Shown here: in pieces, positions 23,671 to 34,270 of the stretch | Position numbering within the stretch: position 1 is the stretch's first letter | Layout: every line of letters begins with the position of its first letter | Position numbers and translations under genes: made by a program | The notes under the pieces: generated by a model | The model's database searches: none | What the model saw: the letters and a program-made list of their open reading frames with translations, nothing else | Told to the model about the DNA's origin: nothing | Assembly (NCBI RefSeq): GCF_009017415.1 | Contig: NC_092408.1 | Location: 1,674,001 to 1,738,000, forward strand | Source of the DNA: Aspergillus flavus | Taxonomy: Eukaryota; Ascomycota; Eurotiomycetes; Eurotiales; Aspergillaceae | DNA: 64,000 nucleotides | Direction: 5' to 3'

Positions 23671-25557
23671 ATGGACTACTCCGCTATATCGCATGACCCC
23701 GAACACCCCGCGGGTACCTCGCCTTGGGCTTCTCCACGACCTAACCAAACCACGTTCCCTACTTCGAGTACCAACGACATTCCTTCCGATCCGTTAGCTC
23801 CACCTCATCCTCCGTATGATGCCGACAGGGAATCCCAACCCGAAAGTTCTCTGCCTACCGGACAGGAGCAGACCGAGTCACCCGACATCTCGGAAAGACT
23901 ACAGAGCGCACAGCTAGGCGATCCAGATTACCATAACGAGCCATCACAGTATGCCGCGCAACAGCAACAATATGGCGAGCAACCTCGGTCTCAGGTCCCC
24001 GCTAGGTATCAAACCGGGGCCAGACAGCATGCCAGACCAGCTCCTCTATACAAAATTCAGGCGAAGATTACAAGCTTAGAGAGGACAGGCAAAAAGGATC
24101 CCATTCTGCGTTTCGATGTTCACGTGAGCAAGCTCCTTATTCAATGGTTGTCCGCCGCCATCGCAGCTAACCCCCCTTATGCACAGACCAACCTTCCCAA
24201 ATTCAGAACCACTCAATATCGCGATGTCCGTCGTACCCATGCAGAGTTTACTAAGCTCGCCGAACATTTGATGTCGGCGAACCCCGAAGCGATGGTTCCC
24301 GCGGTGCCTCCTCCATTGACTCCCGCTGGCGCAGGAACTGAAGAGGATGAGATTCGCGTGAAGGCGTCCATGCAAAAATGGTTGAACACCGTTCTGGGTA
24401 ACGAGGTTTTGATGCAGGACGATGAGGTTGTTTTATTCGTTGAGAGTGATTTTGGGTATAGCCCGGTTGTTCGGATGAAGCAGCCTGCGACAGGTATGCG
24501 GAGAAAGGTCTTGAAGCAGTTCGCGCCTCCCCCAGATGATACGCCTGAGCTACAGAACGCGCGACCCGTAGTGAAGATGTTTTATTTAGGAAGCATGGAT
24601 GCTAGTCATAAGGTTGACCGAGTGGTCAAGGGCCGACGAGGTATGTGAGCGGAAGCGCTGCGACACAATAACGCCAACTAATAAAATGCTTTAGGACTCG
24701 GCCTTGCCGAATCAGACTTTGGTGTAAAGCTGGGACAGATGCATGTACAAGAGACACACCCAGGCCTGGCCAATGCCTACCGAAAATTGGGAAAGGTGAT
24801 TCAGACAGTCGGGGATTATCACGCAGTCCAGGCTACAGCAGAAGCCACCACCATCGGGGAGCCATTGAATTATCACTCTTCTGACGCTTTTATTGTGAAG
24901 GAGACCCTTACTAACCGCCACATCTTGCTTCGGGATTTGATTCAAGCTCAACAAGTCACCCGCAGCAAGCGCGCAGCTGCAGACCGTCTGAAAGTCAGCT
25001 CTTCTGTTCGTCCCGATAAAGTTGATGAGGCAATCAATGCTCTAGATGAAGCTCAGAGCCATGAAGACTATCTCACAAAGAGGACACACCGGGTGACATC
25101 GAACCTGCTTCAGGAGAAGCGCCGCTGGTTCGACCGGACCACGAGCGATCTCTTGGCCAGCCTACGTGAATACACGCTGCGTCAGATTGACGCTGAGCGT
25201 CGTACTCTTGCAACCCTTGAGAGTGTTAGACCAGATATCCGGGCAATCGATTCGTCTGGTGGACTGAGCCGACTGGGCCGTGAATCACACCCGACTGTGC
25301 GGCGGCCAAACCTCGGTTCAAGTCAGGGACCCAAGGGCGACGCGTGGAGCGGCATTCCTCGTCGCAGTGACGGTCTTGGGCGCAGCATGAGTGGCAGCTT
25401 GATCTCGCCTACTTCGGAGGCCGATGAAGAGGTGAATGGGCAGGGCAAGGGAAGGTTGCGCTCCCCCAGTGGCGTCGGCCCAGTTGTCGAGGAAGATGAT
25501 GAGGATCGACTGGATGCCCGCAACGCAGCGAGCCGGCTAGCGACCAGCACCTTCTGA
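23671..25557 (+). CDS. vps17: Retromer sorting nexin Vps17 (PX-BAR)
   Basis: Two exons (23671-24640, 24695-25557) give 610 residues. The N-terminal 120 residues are Pro/Gln/Ser-rich and disordered. A PX domain spans about 126-265 (PLYKIQAKITSLERTGKKDP, QYRDVRRTHAEFTKLAEHL), and a helical BAR-type region spans about 310-540 (AYRKLGKVIQTVGDYHAVQA, LRDLIQAQQVTRSKRAAADR). The tail is Ser/Gly-rich and ends in an acidic patch. Vps17 pairs with Vps5 to form the membrane-bending half of retromer, which returns cargo from endosomes to the Golgi. I chose Vps17 over Vps5 because the PX domain has the degenerate, proline-containing pattern of Vps17. The intron at 24641-24694 has a clean GTATGT donor and an ACTAATA branch site. 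Confidence 0.87.
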
Positions 25558-25891
25558 ACTTCTCCTGTAAATTACGGATATTCATGATTGTGAGATTCCC
25601 CTGTGACCGCTGTTCCTTTTTTCTGTGATCAACCTGTTGAGTCCGGGACAAAGATTGTTTCAGCCTCAAATTGTGTCAGATGATGTTCGATGTGCTTTCT
25701 CCCTTACTGTTGTTGTATTTGCGCTCGAGATTCCTCTCGGATCTGATTATGATGTCCTACCATCTTTGTGACCTGCGTAGTATATGAACCTGCGTCTCCA
25801 TGTGATAAACAAATAGGTATATACACTCAAAACATGCCCTAATCAACCAGAACTCCATGTACTATATCCAACGGCTCCACGTCCAGCAATG
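25558..25891. other. Convergent 3' region
   Basis: Space between the converging vps17 and GFA genes. AT-rich 3' UTR sequence; no other feature seen. Confidence 0.6.
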
Positions 25892-26320
25892 TCAACAACG
25901 CCTTCCACGATTAGCTCCATCACTAAACCTCACAAACCCATCATTCGGTAACTGAAACCACGCCGCCTTCTCCTTCACAAAGAAATGCGCACAGGGCTTT
26001 GGAACCACCCTATCGAGGTCATCGATTGTGCCCGCGGCAATGTACAGTCCCCCTGGCTCCAAGTCATACACCATACTGATACTCGATCCACACCGGGGAC
26101 AGAACCCGCGCGTAGCGAAATCGCTAGATCGCCGCTGTGTCGGCTCCTCGTGGGTCCAGGTGATGTTCGTCGCAGAAAAGAGTGCCCAGGTTTGGTAGGG
26201 TCCGCCGGATTGTTTGCGGCAGGTTGTGCAGTGGCAGTTTGTGAGTTTCGTGGGCAGGACGCTCGCCGTGTAGGTTATGTGCTCGCAGGCGCAGGTGCCA
26301 GTTAGGGCAGCGGTTTCCAT
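25892..26320 (-). CDS. GFA/CENP-V-fold zinc protein
   Basis: A single exon of 142 residues. Zinc ligands typical of the GFA (glutathione-dependent formaldehyde-activating enzyme-like) fold are all present: C10 and C12 (TCACEH), C29, C31 and C34 (NCHCTTCRKQSG), and C74 and C77 (GFCPRCGS). The family is large in fungi and few members have a proven substrate. Some are linked to glutathione adducts and others have unknown roles, so the enzyme name should not be taken literally. No signal peptide is visible. It closes the conserved gene block; what follows downstream is accessory. Confidence 0.88.
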   Translation of the reverse strand: METAALTGTCACEHITYTASVLPTKLTNCHCTTCRKQSGGPYQTWALFSATNITWTHEEPTQRRSSDFATRGFCPRCGSSISMVYDLEPGGLYIAAGTIDDLDRVVPKPCAHFFVKEKAAWFQLPNDGFVRFSDGANRGRRC

Positions 26321-27882
26321 TTTTCTTTTCTTTGTTTCCTGGTCATACCCCCCGGGGACTTTTCTTTCTTGTCCTTACAGGCGCTCAAGAGGTTTTAGGT
26401 GGTGATACAAAGATTCTGGCGAGAACTTATGAGAGGATGAGATCGGAGTGGGTGGCTCGTATAAATTCTTTGTGCTGAAGGGTTTGCTGGGCTATTGTTC
26501 TGTGGTCTCAGGGAGAGAGCCCATTGTTGTAGAGAAATATGTGCTGCCGACAATAGTAAGATGTTGAAACGATATATATTGAGGTCTGGGGCACGACTTG
26601 GAGGGCGCCATACTCATCTTGCTTCTCTTGATTGGCTGCTACGGGTTGATGTATGAGTTGTGAATGAATTTTGGGATAATGCATTAGGGCTTGGCACCAC
26701 AAAACCCTTCAAGGCTGATCGGATAAGGAAACCACATCTAAGTATAGTATCTGGACAAAGACAAAGGAACACGGGATGCAGTCCCCTACTGAGGTTGGAG
26801 GCATGTAATAGGATCAGATATTCACTTCTTAGTTCTTTACTGCTAGCACACTCTTTTTGGGTTACATTTGTGCAGTTGTCAAAGAGTTTCTGAACATACC
26901 CTGTAACCCACTATCTTGTTGAAGAAGGCGCCGAGGGAAACTGAATCCTCTTGCTATAGCAATAGTTAATAAGGTATACTGAGCTGCGATCCTGCAAAGG
27001 GGAGACACGAAACTTACTTTGATGACTCTCCAATTGTGGAAAGAAACGATAGTCCTAAAGACACCATTCACTAGGGCTGCACATCGTTGTAAAGCGTAGC
27101 AGACAAAGGGGACTCTTGGTCAAGGTTTGCAGCCTGTGGCAAAGGGGGGTATTTCCTCGTTGTGCAAATTCTTCACCTATTATAGTGTGACTATCGATAA
27201 GCGCTTTTTTATTCTCCATGGCTTTATGATACTTGTCTAACTTGCTTACTCTCTACAATACTATTTCTGGGACATAGAGACGCCCCATCACTGGATAAAG
27301 TCAGACTCTTCCGAGGATCATGTGTCCAAGTTTCTCTATCGAGGAGACAGTGTTTTCGTAAGATACCGTAGTGGTTTGCTACTTATACAGTACTTATTAT
27401 CCCGGCAACTGACCACCATAGATAGTGCTATATTAAAGACATAGATACCTCTTACATAGTACTGGAAAAAGGAAAATGTGTCTAAGTAGGTAGATAAAAC
27501 AAAACTTGTAGTTGTCTAAGGCTCGACTATAAATATTACAAGTGAACCTATCTTGGAAACGGAATACCCTTCTCAAATCCAGTATATATGAGCTGGTGCA
27601 GGGGGAAGTAATGCGTGTGCGCATTGAGACAACTAATGTAGCCTGGAAGGGATTATAACCTCTAGGTCGACAAACTGATAAACATTCGAGTACCAATACT
27701 AAGCAGTGTCAACTAATTAGACCCTTGCACAATGTACTGTCAATATAAGTATTACAAGTATGGAATGTGTATTAACATTAAGTATGCTATACAGCGTAGG
27801 CTCAGCTTTTGGCATAGACGGTGAATCCAAAATAAGCAGCTGTTACTGAGATCACAGTATTGTATAATATTGCTGGCTCTGC
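26321..27882. other. Gene-free stretch
   Basis: AT-rich with short open frames only. No RNA gene, repeat or coding motif recognised. It marks the start of the gene-poor accessory region. Confidence 0.5.
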
Positions 27883-29484
27883 TTAATACATGTCACTTAG
27901 ATCAACATCATGCATATCCTGTCCCTCTGAAGCACACACATGAAGAGCTACATGACTCATACCAGCATAAACACCGTTATAAGGTACACCCGACTCCGTG
28001 TCCGCGATAGAATTCGATACATCACCCAACAGTCGAGTAGTTGTATGTTCGAATAGACGATCCCTTGTATAACATGGATTCCACTTGGGCCATTCATCCG
28101 GAACACCGCCTCGCCTTTCCGTCTTGTTTCTGAGATCTTGCAGATAATATGGATTGGGACTGACTTTTGCCTCTGCAAGGAGATCCACATCTGGATCTAC
28201 ATCCAGCTTATCGTATACGTCCCTGTAATCGGCTACAATGCACGCTCGAGCTACAGCTGCTTTCATGGAAGGTTTTCGTCGTACGAGTTCTTGATAAACC
28301 CGCCCGTGTGCAATGGCCGGGTACCATATCAAATAGGGGAGCTCATTACAGGGGGTTTCTGGTGTGATTCGAGAGATATCATTGTCCATAATGAATCGAG
28401 CATAGATTGCGCGTTGGATTCGGTAATCGCTTATATCTGGTTGGAGAGACCACCATTTGGCGAACATTGTGTTGTGGTAAATCCCTCTAACAATGCAGTG
28501 GATTTCGGTTGGTACTGTCATTGGACGACACAGTCGCGCATAGCGATCAATGTCACCATAGTACGCAGCCGTAAGTATCAGAACGTCCTTGTTGATGAGC
28601 GGAAGGTCTCGGGGAAGCGGCGAGTAAAGGTACTGTGTCACAGCTGCTCCGTCAGAAGGCAGACTCTTTGTGTCGAACTCATCCACCCCGTTATCTTCGG
28701 TAATGTCAAAGTAATGACCCTTTGATGCCGTGCCCTTGACATCGAATGGTTCATCGGTTTGTCGAAACTTCCGTTTAACCTCAAGATAAGGGCGAACGGC
28801 AGTATTGCCATTCAGATGGGCCACCTTTGGCTGATCGGCGTTGATCGTGCGGAAATAGTCGTTCATGACTTCGTACTTGACGGGACTTGCCATTATATCC
28901 TCGTAAATATCCGAATGGCCGTTTTCTCGCGCCTCGTCGGCAATATGAACTTCAGGGAGCAGATTCAGCTCCATATACAGATTGAAATATCCGGCGACAG
29001 CGCAGGCTCGCCCAACTTGATATTTCATTTGGGGGTAGCGGCGAGCCACTTCACGATATGTGGCTTCTGTGGCTACGTCTGGATGCCAGATGCAGTAAGG
29101 GATGTCCTCAGGTTGGTTGATTTGTGGGACTCTGTTGCTCATGATGCTTCGCGCGCACAGTGCACGGGTGAAGGCAGGTAGCGAGCCCATGAGCTCTTCG
29201 GCAAAGCCATCGTGATACCTTATTCCACGGATAACGGAGTGTTGCACGACAGGCAAGCCGAGGGCCTCTGGTAAGCGCTCTCCACGGATTGCCTCGATGC
29301 ATATCTTGTCAGAATATTCAATATGGGATAGCCTTCTCTCTATCTGCGACGCCATTCTTATCTCAGAAATGGTAAGACAAAGAGGCAAGTAGGACTCGAA
29401 AGGGCCTATATTAGAAGCTAGCCAGCGGTATACAGACAAGAAAGGGATATAGTGAATCCAAAAATCTTTATTCATGCTAGCCAT
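27883..29484 (-). CDS. Fungal-specific protein with two tandem modules
   Basis: An uninterrupted frame of 533 residues. The protein contains the same module twice, at about 82-195 and 329-450. The first has VIRGIRYHDGFAEEL, CARSIM, IPYCIWHPDVATEATYREVA and VGRACAVAGY. The second has IVRGIYHNTMFAKWW, YARFIM, LPYLIWYPAIAHGRVYQELV and VARACIVADY. The spacing of these blocks is nearly the same in both. The second module begins with LTAAYYGDIDRYARL, a motif I associate with a large family of uncharacterised Aspergillus/Penicillium proteins. No catalytic motif, zinc ligands or membrane segment is clear. The start could be the ATG at 29484 or the internal Met44 (29355); the first 43 residues look less conserved. 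Function unknown. Confidence 0.72.
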   Translation of the reverse strand: MASMNKDFWIHYIPFLSVYRWLASNIGPFESYLPLCLTISEIRMASQIERRLSHIEYSDKICIEAIRGERLPEALGLPVVQHSVIRGIRYHDGFAEELMGSLPAFTRALCARSIMSNRVPQINQPEDIPYCIWHPDVATEATYREVARRYPQMKYQVGRACAVAGYFNLYMELNLLPEVHIADEARENGHSDIYEDIMASPVKYEVMNDYFRTINADQPKVAHLNGNTAVRPYLEVKRKFRQTDEPFDVKGTASKGHYFDITEDNGVDEFDTKSLPSDGAAVTQYLYSPLPRDLPLINKDVLILTAAYYGDIDRYARLCRPMTVPTEIHCIVRGIYHNTMFAKWWSLQPDISDYRIQRAIYARFIMDNDISRITPETPCNELPYLIWYPAIAHGRVYQELVRRKPSMKAAVARACIVADYRDVYDKLDVDPDVDLLAEAKVSPNPYYLQDLRNKTERRGGVPDEWPKWNPCYTRDRLFEHTTTRLLGDVSNSIADTESGVPYNGVYAGMSHVALHVCASEGQDMHDVDLSDMY

Positions 29485-30256
29485 CTCTCGTGCTTAGTGC
29501 AGACTGATATCTTTGTCTCGCTGAAAGCGGAAGTCATGATGCAAGGCATCCACTACAGGAAATTCGGTACAGCCTGGATGGAATCCTGTCAATCATGTTC
29601 TTGGACTCGGCGAATTCGGTGCCTCTACTCTATTTGTCGAGTAGCTTATAAGTGTAGTGATACGGTGACACATATGTTGTTGAGATTGAACCCAGAATTG
29701 TGACCTTAGGGCAATTGGAACATCCATATCGCTAAGTCGTGATGTAATAACCATGGTGAAAGACATCTAGACCTCCAGGTTCTACCGGAAGAACCATAGA
29801 GCCTTTTAAGATCATTGATGTTATCTCCACATCTTAGGAGATCGGATCATTTCTACCATGGCAATTGCCACGGTCAATGAGTTCATCGACAACCTTGCAT
29901 GCACGGAACCACTAAAATGATGCAAGTAGATACAACATAGTAATATGAGGGTGATTGACATCATTGAATCTATGACTGTAGTGGAAGCCATTGTGCATAC
30001 TGACTCTGTCTGCCGTTGACTAGGTGAAGTCATCGAAATGATTGAACCATACAACAGACGGCGTATAATATACTACTGAAGTCGGAAATCTTGCGCCCTA
30101 TTTTGATTTTGTAAAGAGCAACGTCTCCTACCTGCTATTCTGCTTGATTGAGTCTTCGCAAACCTAGGACTATATTGCTCAATTGTCAAGCATATTCTTC
30201 CAAGGTTCTTCATTTCTACGACGATGTATAGAGAAGAAAAGCTAACAAACGCACAG
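29485..30256. other. Divergent upstream region
   Basis: Lies between the start of the two-module gene and the start of the secreted orphan. AT-rich; no clear TATA box or other element identified. Confidence 0.5.
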
Positions 30257-30989
30257 ATGAAGCTCACCGCCATCGCCACCCTTGCATACGGGATATCAAC
30301 GGCAAGTGCATACGCCTTGTACGGAGGCTACGAGCGAATGTTCTACTACTACGGCTACATGATAGATGCCGACGTCAACGGACAGCCCAAGAAGGTTGCA
30401 CCTAGTTGTAAACAGACTGGAAAATGCACTTTCAACGAGTTTATCAAATATATCAACGATTTATCCAAGCCAGTATCCGTCACGTCAGACGAGCTTCCCG
30501 AGGTGCACACCACAGCGCAAAAGCTCGATACCCTACAATTGACAGGAGCATATAAGGTTGGCAAAATATGGCCAAAGGCTAGTACGATTCCGGCGCTGTT
30601 TGACCAGGTAGGCAGAGGGCTTCCAGTTTGAAACATATGATACTAACCTCATTCAATAGATATCTAGATACATCAAGGAGGTTCGCGACAGAGTAAAGAG
30701 GAAAGAGAGCATAGAGTTCGCACGTGCGTCCATTGAATCTGTCTGCTTTCTGCGGAAATTCGCCAGGTCAGAAGCGCTGCGGCCGTATCTTGAAGGAAAG
30801 AAAGTCACACCCGTCATCAAGAAAGAGGTGTTTAATGGCAAATATTATGACCTGGTGGATGAGGCTGCAACCATTAAGAAAATCTCTCAGGCCAAGAAAA
30901 TGATCCAGGATTTTGACAAGGCGGACCCGTCCCACAATGATAACATAAAAGCCTCTTGTGACGCAGCTGCTAGGCTACATGGTGGATGA
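30257..30989 (+). CDS. Small secreted orphan protein
   Basis: Two exons (30257-30607, 30660-30989) give 226 residues. Residues 1-18 (MKLTAIATLAYGISTASA) form a good signal peptide. The mature chain starts with an unusually Tyr-rich segment (YALYGGYERMFYYYGYMID). A Lys-rich, mostly helical-looking remainder follows, with four cysteines (SCKQTGKC, VCFL, SCDA), perhaps two disulphides. The intron (30608-30659) has a GTAGGC donor and a textbook ATACTAAC branch site. An ATG at 30224 is in frame and would add 11 polar residues in front of the signal peptide, so the 30257 start is preferred. I do not recognise the family. Its neighbours are secreted toxin-like and lectin-like genes, so an effector-type role is possible but unproven. 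Confidence 0.7.
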
Positions 30990-31880
30990 AGGATGCTGGA
31001 AATAGAGGTCCCTCTTGTTCCTTCTGGACTGATTGGCAAGTAGCCATGCAGGATTGCCTATGTATCCAATGGTTAATGGCCTCTTTCGGCAGGCATGCAA
31101 TTTAGATCCAGTGAACATCTCTACACGTAGGGCGTTTAACAACATCGGGTTTATAATATTATCACTGCTAGTAAGAGAGCATAGGCTGCCTCACCAAATT
31201 CTATTCATTGTACTTCTATATATCCTGGGAGTCCGTTCTCATTATTGGCAGTAACCTCACCCAGTATCGCCCATCCCTCTCCTTGAGAAGGCAAACCAAT
31301 TCGGGTCCTTTTGGTGACAACCCAAGGCTCTTGCTTCGCCTACCATAAGACAGCTCTAAATGGAATGTCCAAGTTAGTGCAACATATCTACCCCAGGCTA
31401 AGGACAAGGCAATTACACGTGACTAATGGGCTACAATTATCCACTTGCATCGGCTTCAATTCATGGAAAACAGACTCCGAGCCACAGAACGTTAAGGTTT
31501 ACCATTAAACCTCGGACGATTGGAGAATTTTCAACATCACTCTCCCAGATAAGCGAGAGAAGCTACAAGAGTTTTCGTCCATATCCATACACCAGGACCT
31601 TGCTGGGCCCATAGGCGTCTAGAGGCGTTCGGCAAAGATGTCCCACAACCGTTTCAAATATGGAGGGCCAAGAGCATAGTCTACAGTTCAGTATTATACA
31701 CTACTTTGAAGGAAAATTCTGAACACAAGAAGTGTCAGCCAGAAGTAGTACTGTAACATGATGACGTATATGACTCTGGTATGGAGTAGATTCCGAGCAC
31801 CCTTTGTTCCATAGCGGTCCTTCTAGTTGATAGAAAAGAGTACAGAGTTCATAGACTGTAGCGGAGACACCATATTTTCT
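30990..31880. other. Convergent 3' region
   Basis: Between the secreted orphan and the phospholipase-like gene, which point toward each other. No coding signal found. Confidence 0.5.
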
Positions 31881-33086
31881 TTACCAAGGTGAGTCATTCT
31901 GCCCTGCAAGGTAATGGGTCACACTGTGTTTCTGGACCCAGGTTTGGATATCTTTGACAGCAGCCCTTGTATCTTCATGGTCCCTATATGCGGTTACTTT
32001 GAAACCGTAAATCAGGCCATCCACCCGTGCAATGCCCAGCAGAGCGTTGGTAAGATCAGCTTGGTCAACTGCAAGAGTCCAGCCAAAAACTTTACCAAAT
32101 TTCCCCTCATCTCGCATTCGACCTGCATGTCTCAACTCGGTGCAGGTATAATAATCCGGCTCAGAGCAATTCCCAAATTAAAACCCAAGATTGAAGTAGC
32201 CATAATCCGCCACCCTTTTCGTGTTTTGGATCTTAGCCCCGTACTGTTGAAATGATTTATGGACGTTGGCTGCCTTGTCGTTGATACTGACTGCCTCAAG
32301 ATAGTTGTGATTGTCTCGAATGACACCAAATGCCCTCCCGTCCACGTGGCTGCGGTAAAATCCATACAGAACTCGAACGCCCCAAGGTTGGAGGTATTTC
32401 CTGGCCATGTCTCGGAGTCTTTCGATTGCGTTCTCGCCGGCCTTGTACTCGTCCGGCTTCTTTAGATCCAACCACACGAAGTTGATTGTCTTGCCGTTAC
32501 GCCGCTGGTCTTGGATTGCTCGGAACATATCTTCTGCTTTATCACCGGGACTCGTGATGGTGCCATCGTGGTCACAATACCAGCCCTTGCGGCCCCAGCT
32601 ACTCCAGCCTCGCATGTCAATTTCTAGAGCATTGGCACCGTGGGCCACCGCGTCCTTCATTCCTTGAATCGTTAGGACCCGATGTGCAATGGCAAACACT
32701 GGTTTTCGACCTGCATTGTATCCATCCAACTGCTCCTTAGGTTCAAAGGGATCGTGTGGTCCAAGATATAGCTGAGAGGAGTCGGAGCCGGTGTCGGTAG
32801 CGGTAAGTTGCGAAAGCGACCTGTCACTGGCCCAATCTTCCATCGATTCGGTAAGAGACTCAACGGCGGAGTCATCTTCGTGCTTCAACACAGAATCCCT
32901 AGTGGAGTAAGGTTCCTCAGATTGATGGGAGACAACACCATTGACACCATTCTCCACGGACTGTCCGCGATGATCCAAATTGACACCGAAATTATCAAGC
33001 TGCGTTGGGAAACCGGTAGCAAAGTCAATACTGGAAAGCCACACAGCGGCATATATAATGCAGCCTAAGGCTTTTCGTAGAGACAT
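31881..33086 (-). pseudogene. Secreted sphingomyelinase D-like phospholipase, interrupted by an in-frame stop
   Basis: The open frame starts at 33086 and runs 302 codons to a TAA at 32178-32180. The same frame then stays open to a second TAA at 31881-31883, and that downstream stretch continues the family pattern (EPDYYTCTEL, GKVFGWT, VDGLIYGF). No GT/AG intron spans the stop, so this looks like a simple nonsense change. The N-terminus is a signal peptide (about 1-25), followed by an acidic Ser/Glu region to about 125. The catalytic part shows IAHRV (H135), EIDMRG (E155, D157) and CDHDGT (H173), the His/acid set of the SMase D/PLD family known from spider venom and some bacteria and fungi. 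Truncation removes about 98 C-terminal residues of the barrel, so activity of the shorter product is doubtful. A sequencing error remains possible. Confidence 0.8.
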
Positions 33087-33189
33087 ATCTGGACCCCTTA
33101 CAATGCGGTGAAAATAGGTGTGGGCATGTAAATAATTGAGTGATGTTTGATGGGACCTACGGCAAAAACAACTTGAATGTGTAATGATT

Positions 33190-33197
33190 CATATATA
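33190..33197 (-). promoter_or_regulatory. TATA-like box of the phospholipase-like gene
   Basis: TATATATG on the minus strand, about 104 bases before the start codon at 33086. Position and sequence fit a TATA box. Confidence 0.4.
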
Positions 33198-34057
33198 TCC
33201 AATTCAACGAACGGGGTTCTCGAAGATCAATCTATTTGATGTACAAAAGTTTGCCCTTAAGTACATTGTACTGCCTACCGGACTCTGAGCAGAGGATCCA
33301 ACTAAACTGTTAGAACAATACGCCAGAACAACCTATGTGTGCTCTATGAGTCATGTCATAGACGTCACTGGCTTTTATTGAATGAACGAAGACAGCCTCA
33401 TCTACGTCATGGTCGTCTTAGATCGTACAGGCTGCCTGCTCCGATGCAACATATCCCGGGTTAGTGACCTAATAGACTCATATCCAGGTGGATAATGCTT
33501 CTAGTGGTAGTGAGTCCCGCAAGATGCTACACCAACTTTTGTGCACTGAGAGCCCCGAAGCTAGGTCGTCGTTTAAAGCCACAACAGCACCCTGTCATTG
33601 CGGCACGAGGCTCGAGGCTCGAGGATTGGGCTCGGTGTTTATCGGGGAAAGCTGTCATAGAACTGAAAATCTTCTGTTCCTCTTCGGCCCTGATCGTGGC
33701 AGCCTAAAGGGACTCATGAAGAGCCGCTTGAAAGGGGATATGTCGAATATGTCCTGGAGCTGCCTTATGTGACTTCAATATGTCATATGTATCTTTACAT
33801 TACCCCAGCTACATGTAATGATGCGGATTGAGAGATGATAGCCAGTCAATGTTCTTCAGAGATATGAAATAGATTTTAGAAGTACGGCATGAGACACAAC
33901 ATGAGACACAACAAGAGTTACCTCGTGTTCTGATTTCGGATGCATCATGTACTCTCATTTCTTTTGTTAGAATTAGACGCCCTGATATACCAGTGACACT
34001 TCACGATCGAATCTAGGCATTACCAAGAGATGGCACCTCTATATGTAGATACGATTG

Positions 34058-34074
34058 AAAAAAAAAAAAAAAAA
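34058..34074 (+). repeat. Poly-A run (A17)
   Basis: Seventeen A residues in a row, a length-variable simple repeat. It could be the remnant tail of a retrotransposed sequence, but no element is visible beside it. Confidence 0.7.
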
Positions 34075-34270
34075 GATTTGGCATTCGAACAACAGTTAAG
34101 TACAAAGGGGCTACCCAAAAAAAAGTGAGTACAATTCCATCGCCAGTTATGGCATGGGCTGAAGATAGGAAGTTGTATCCTGACACGGATCCCCTACCCG
34201 ATTACTTCCTCCGAATGCATACTCTGCAGTTTCCAGTCCATCTCGAAGGTAGCAGCAGTAAAACAGTATC

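Larger units (their letters stand above)
33087..34270. other. Gene-free stretch upstream of the phospholipase-like gene
   Basis: Contains the phospholipase-like promoter at its left end, and overlapping short open frames at 33488-33772 with no family match I can name. A poly-A run lies at 34058-34074. Confidence 0.45.

Noticed and set aside
33488..33772. Possible small Cys-containing protein
   Set aside because: Two overlapping frames look equally plausible and neither matches a family; no intron or promoter evidence.
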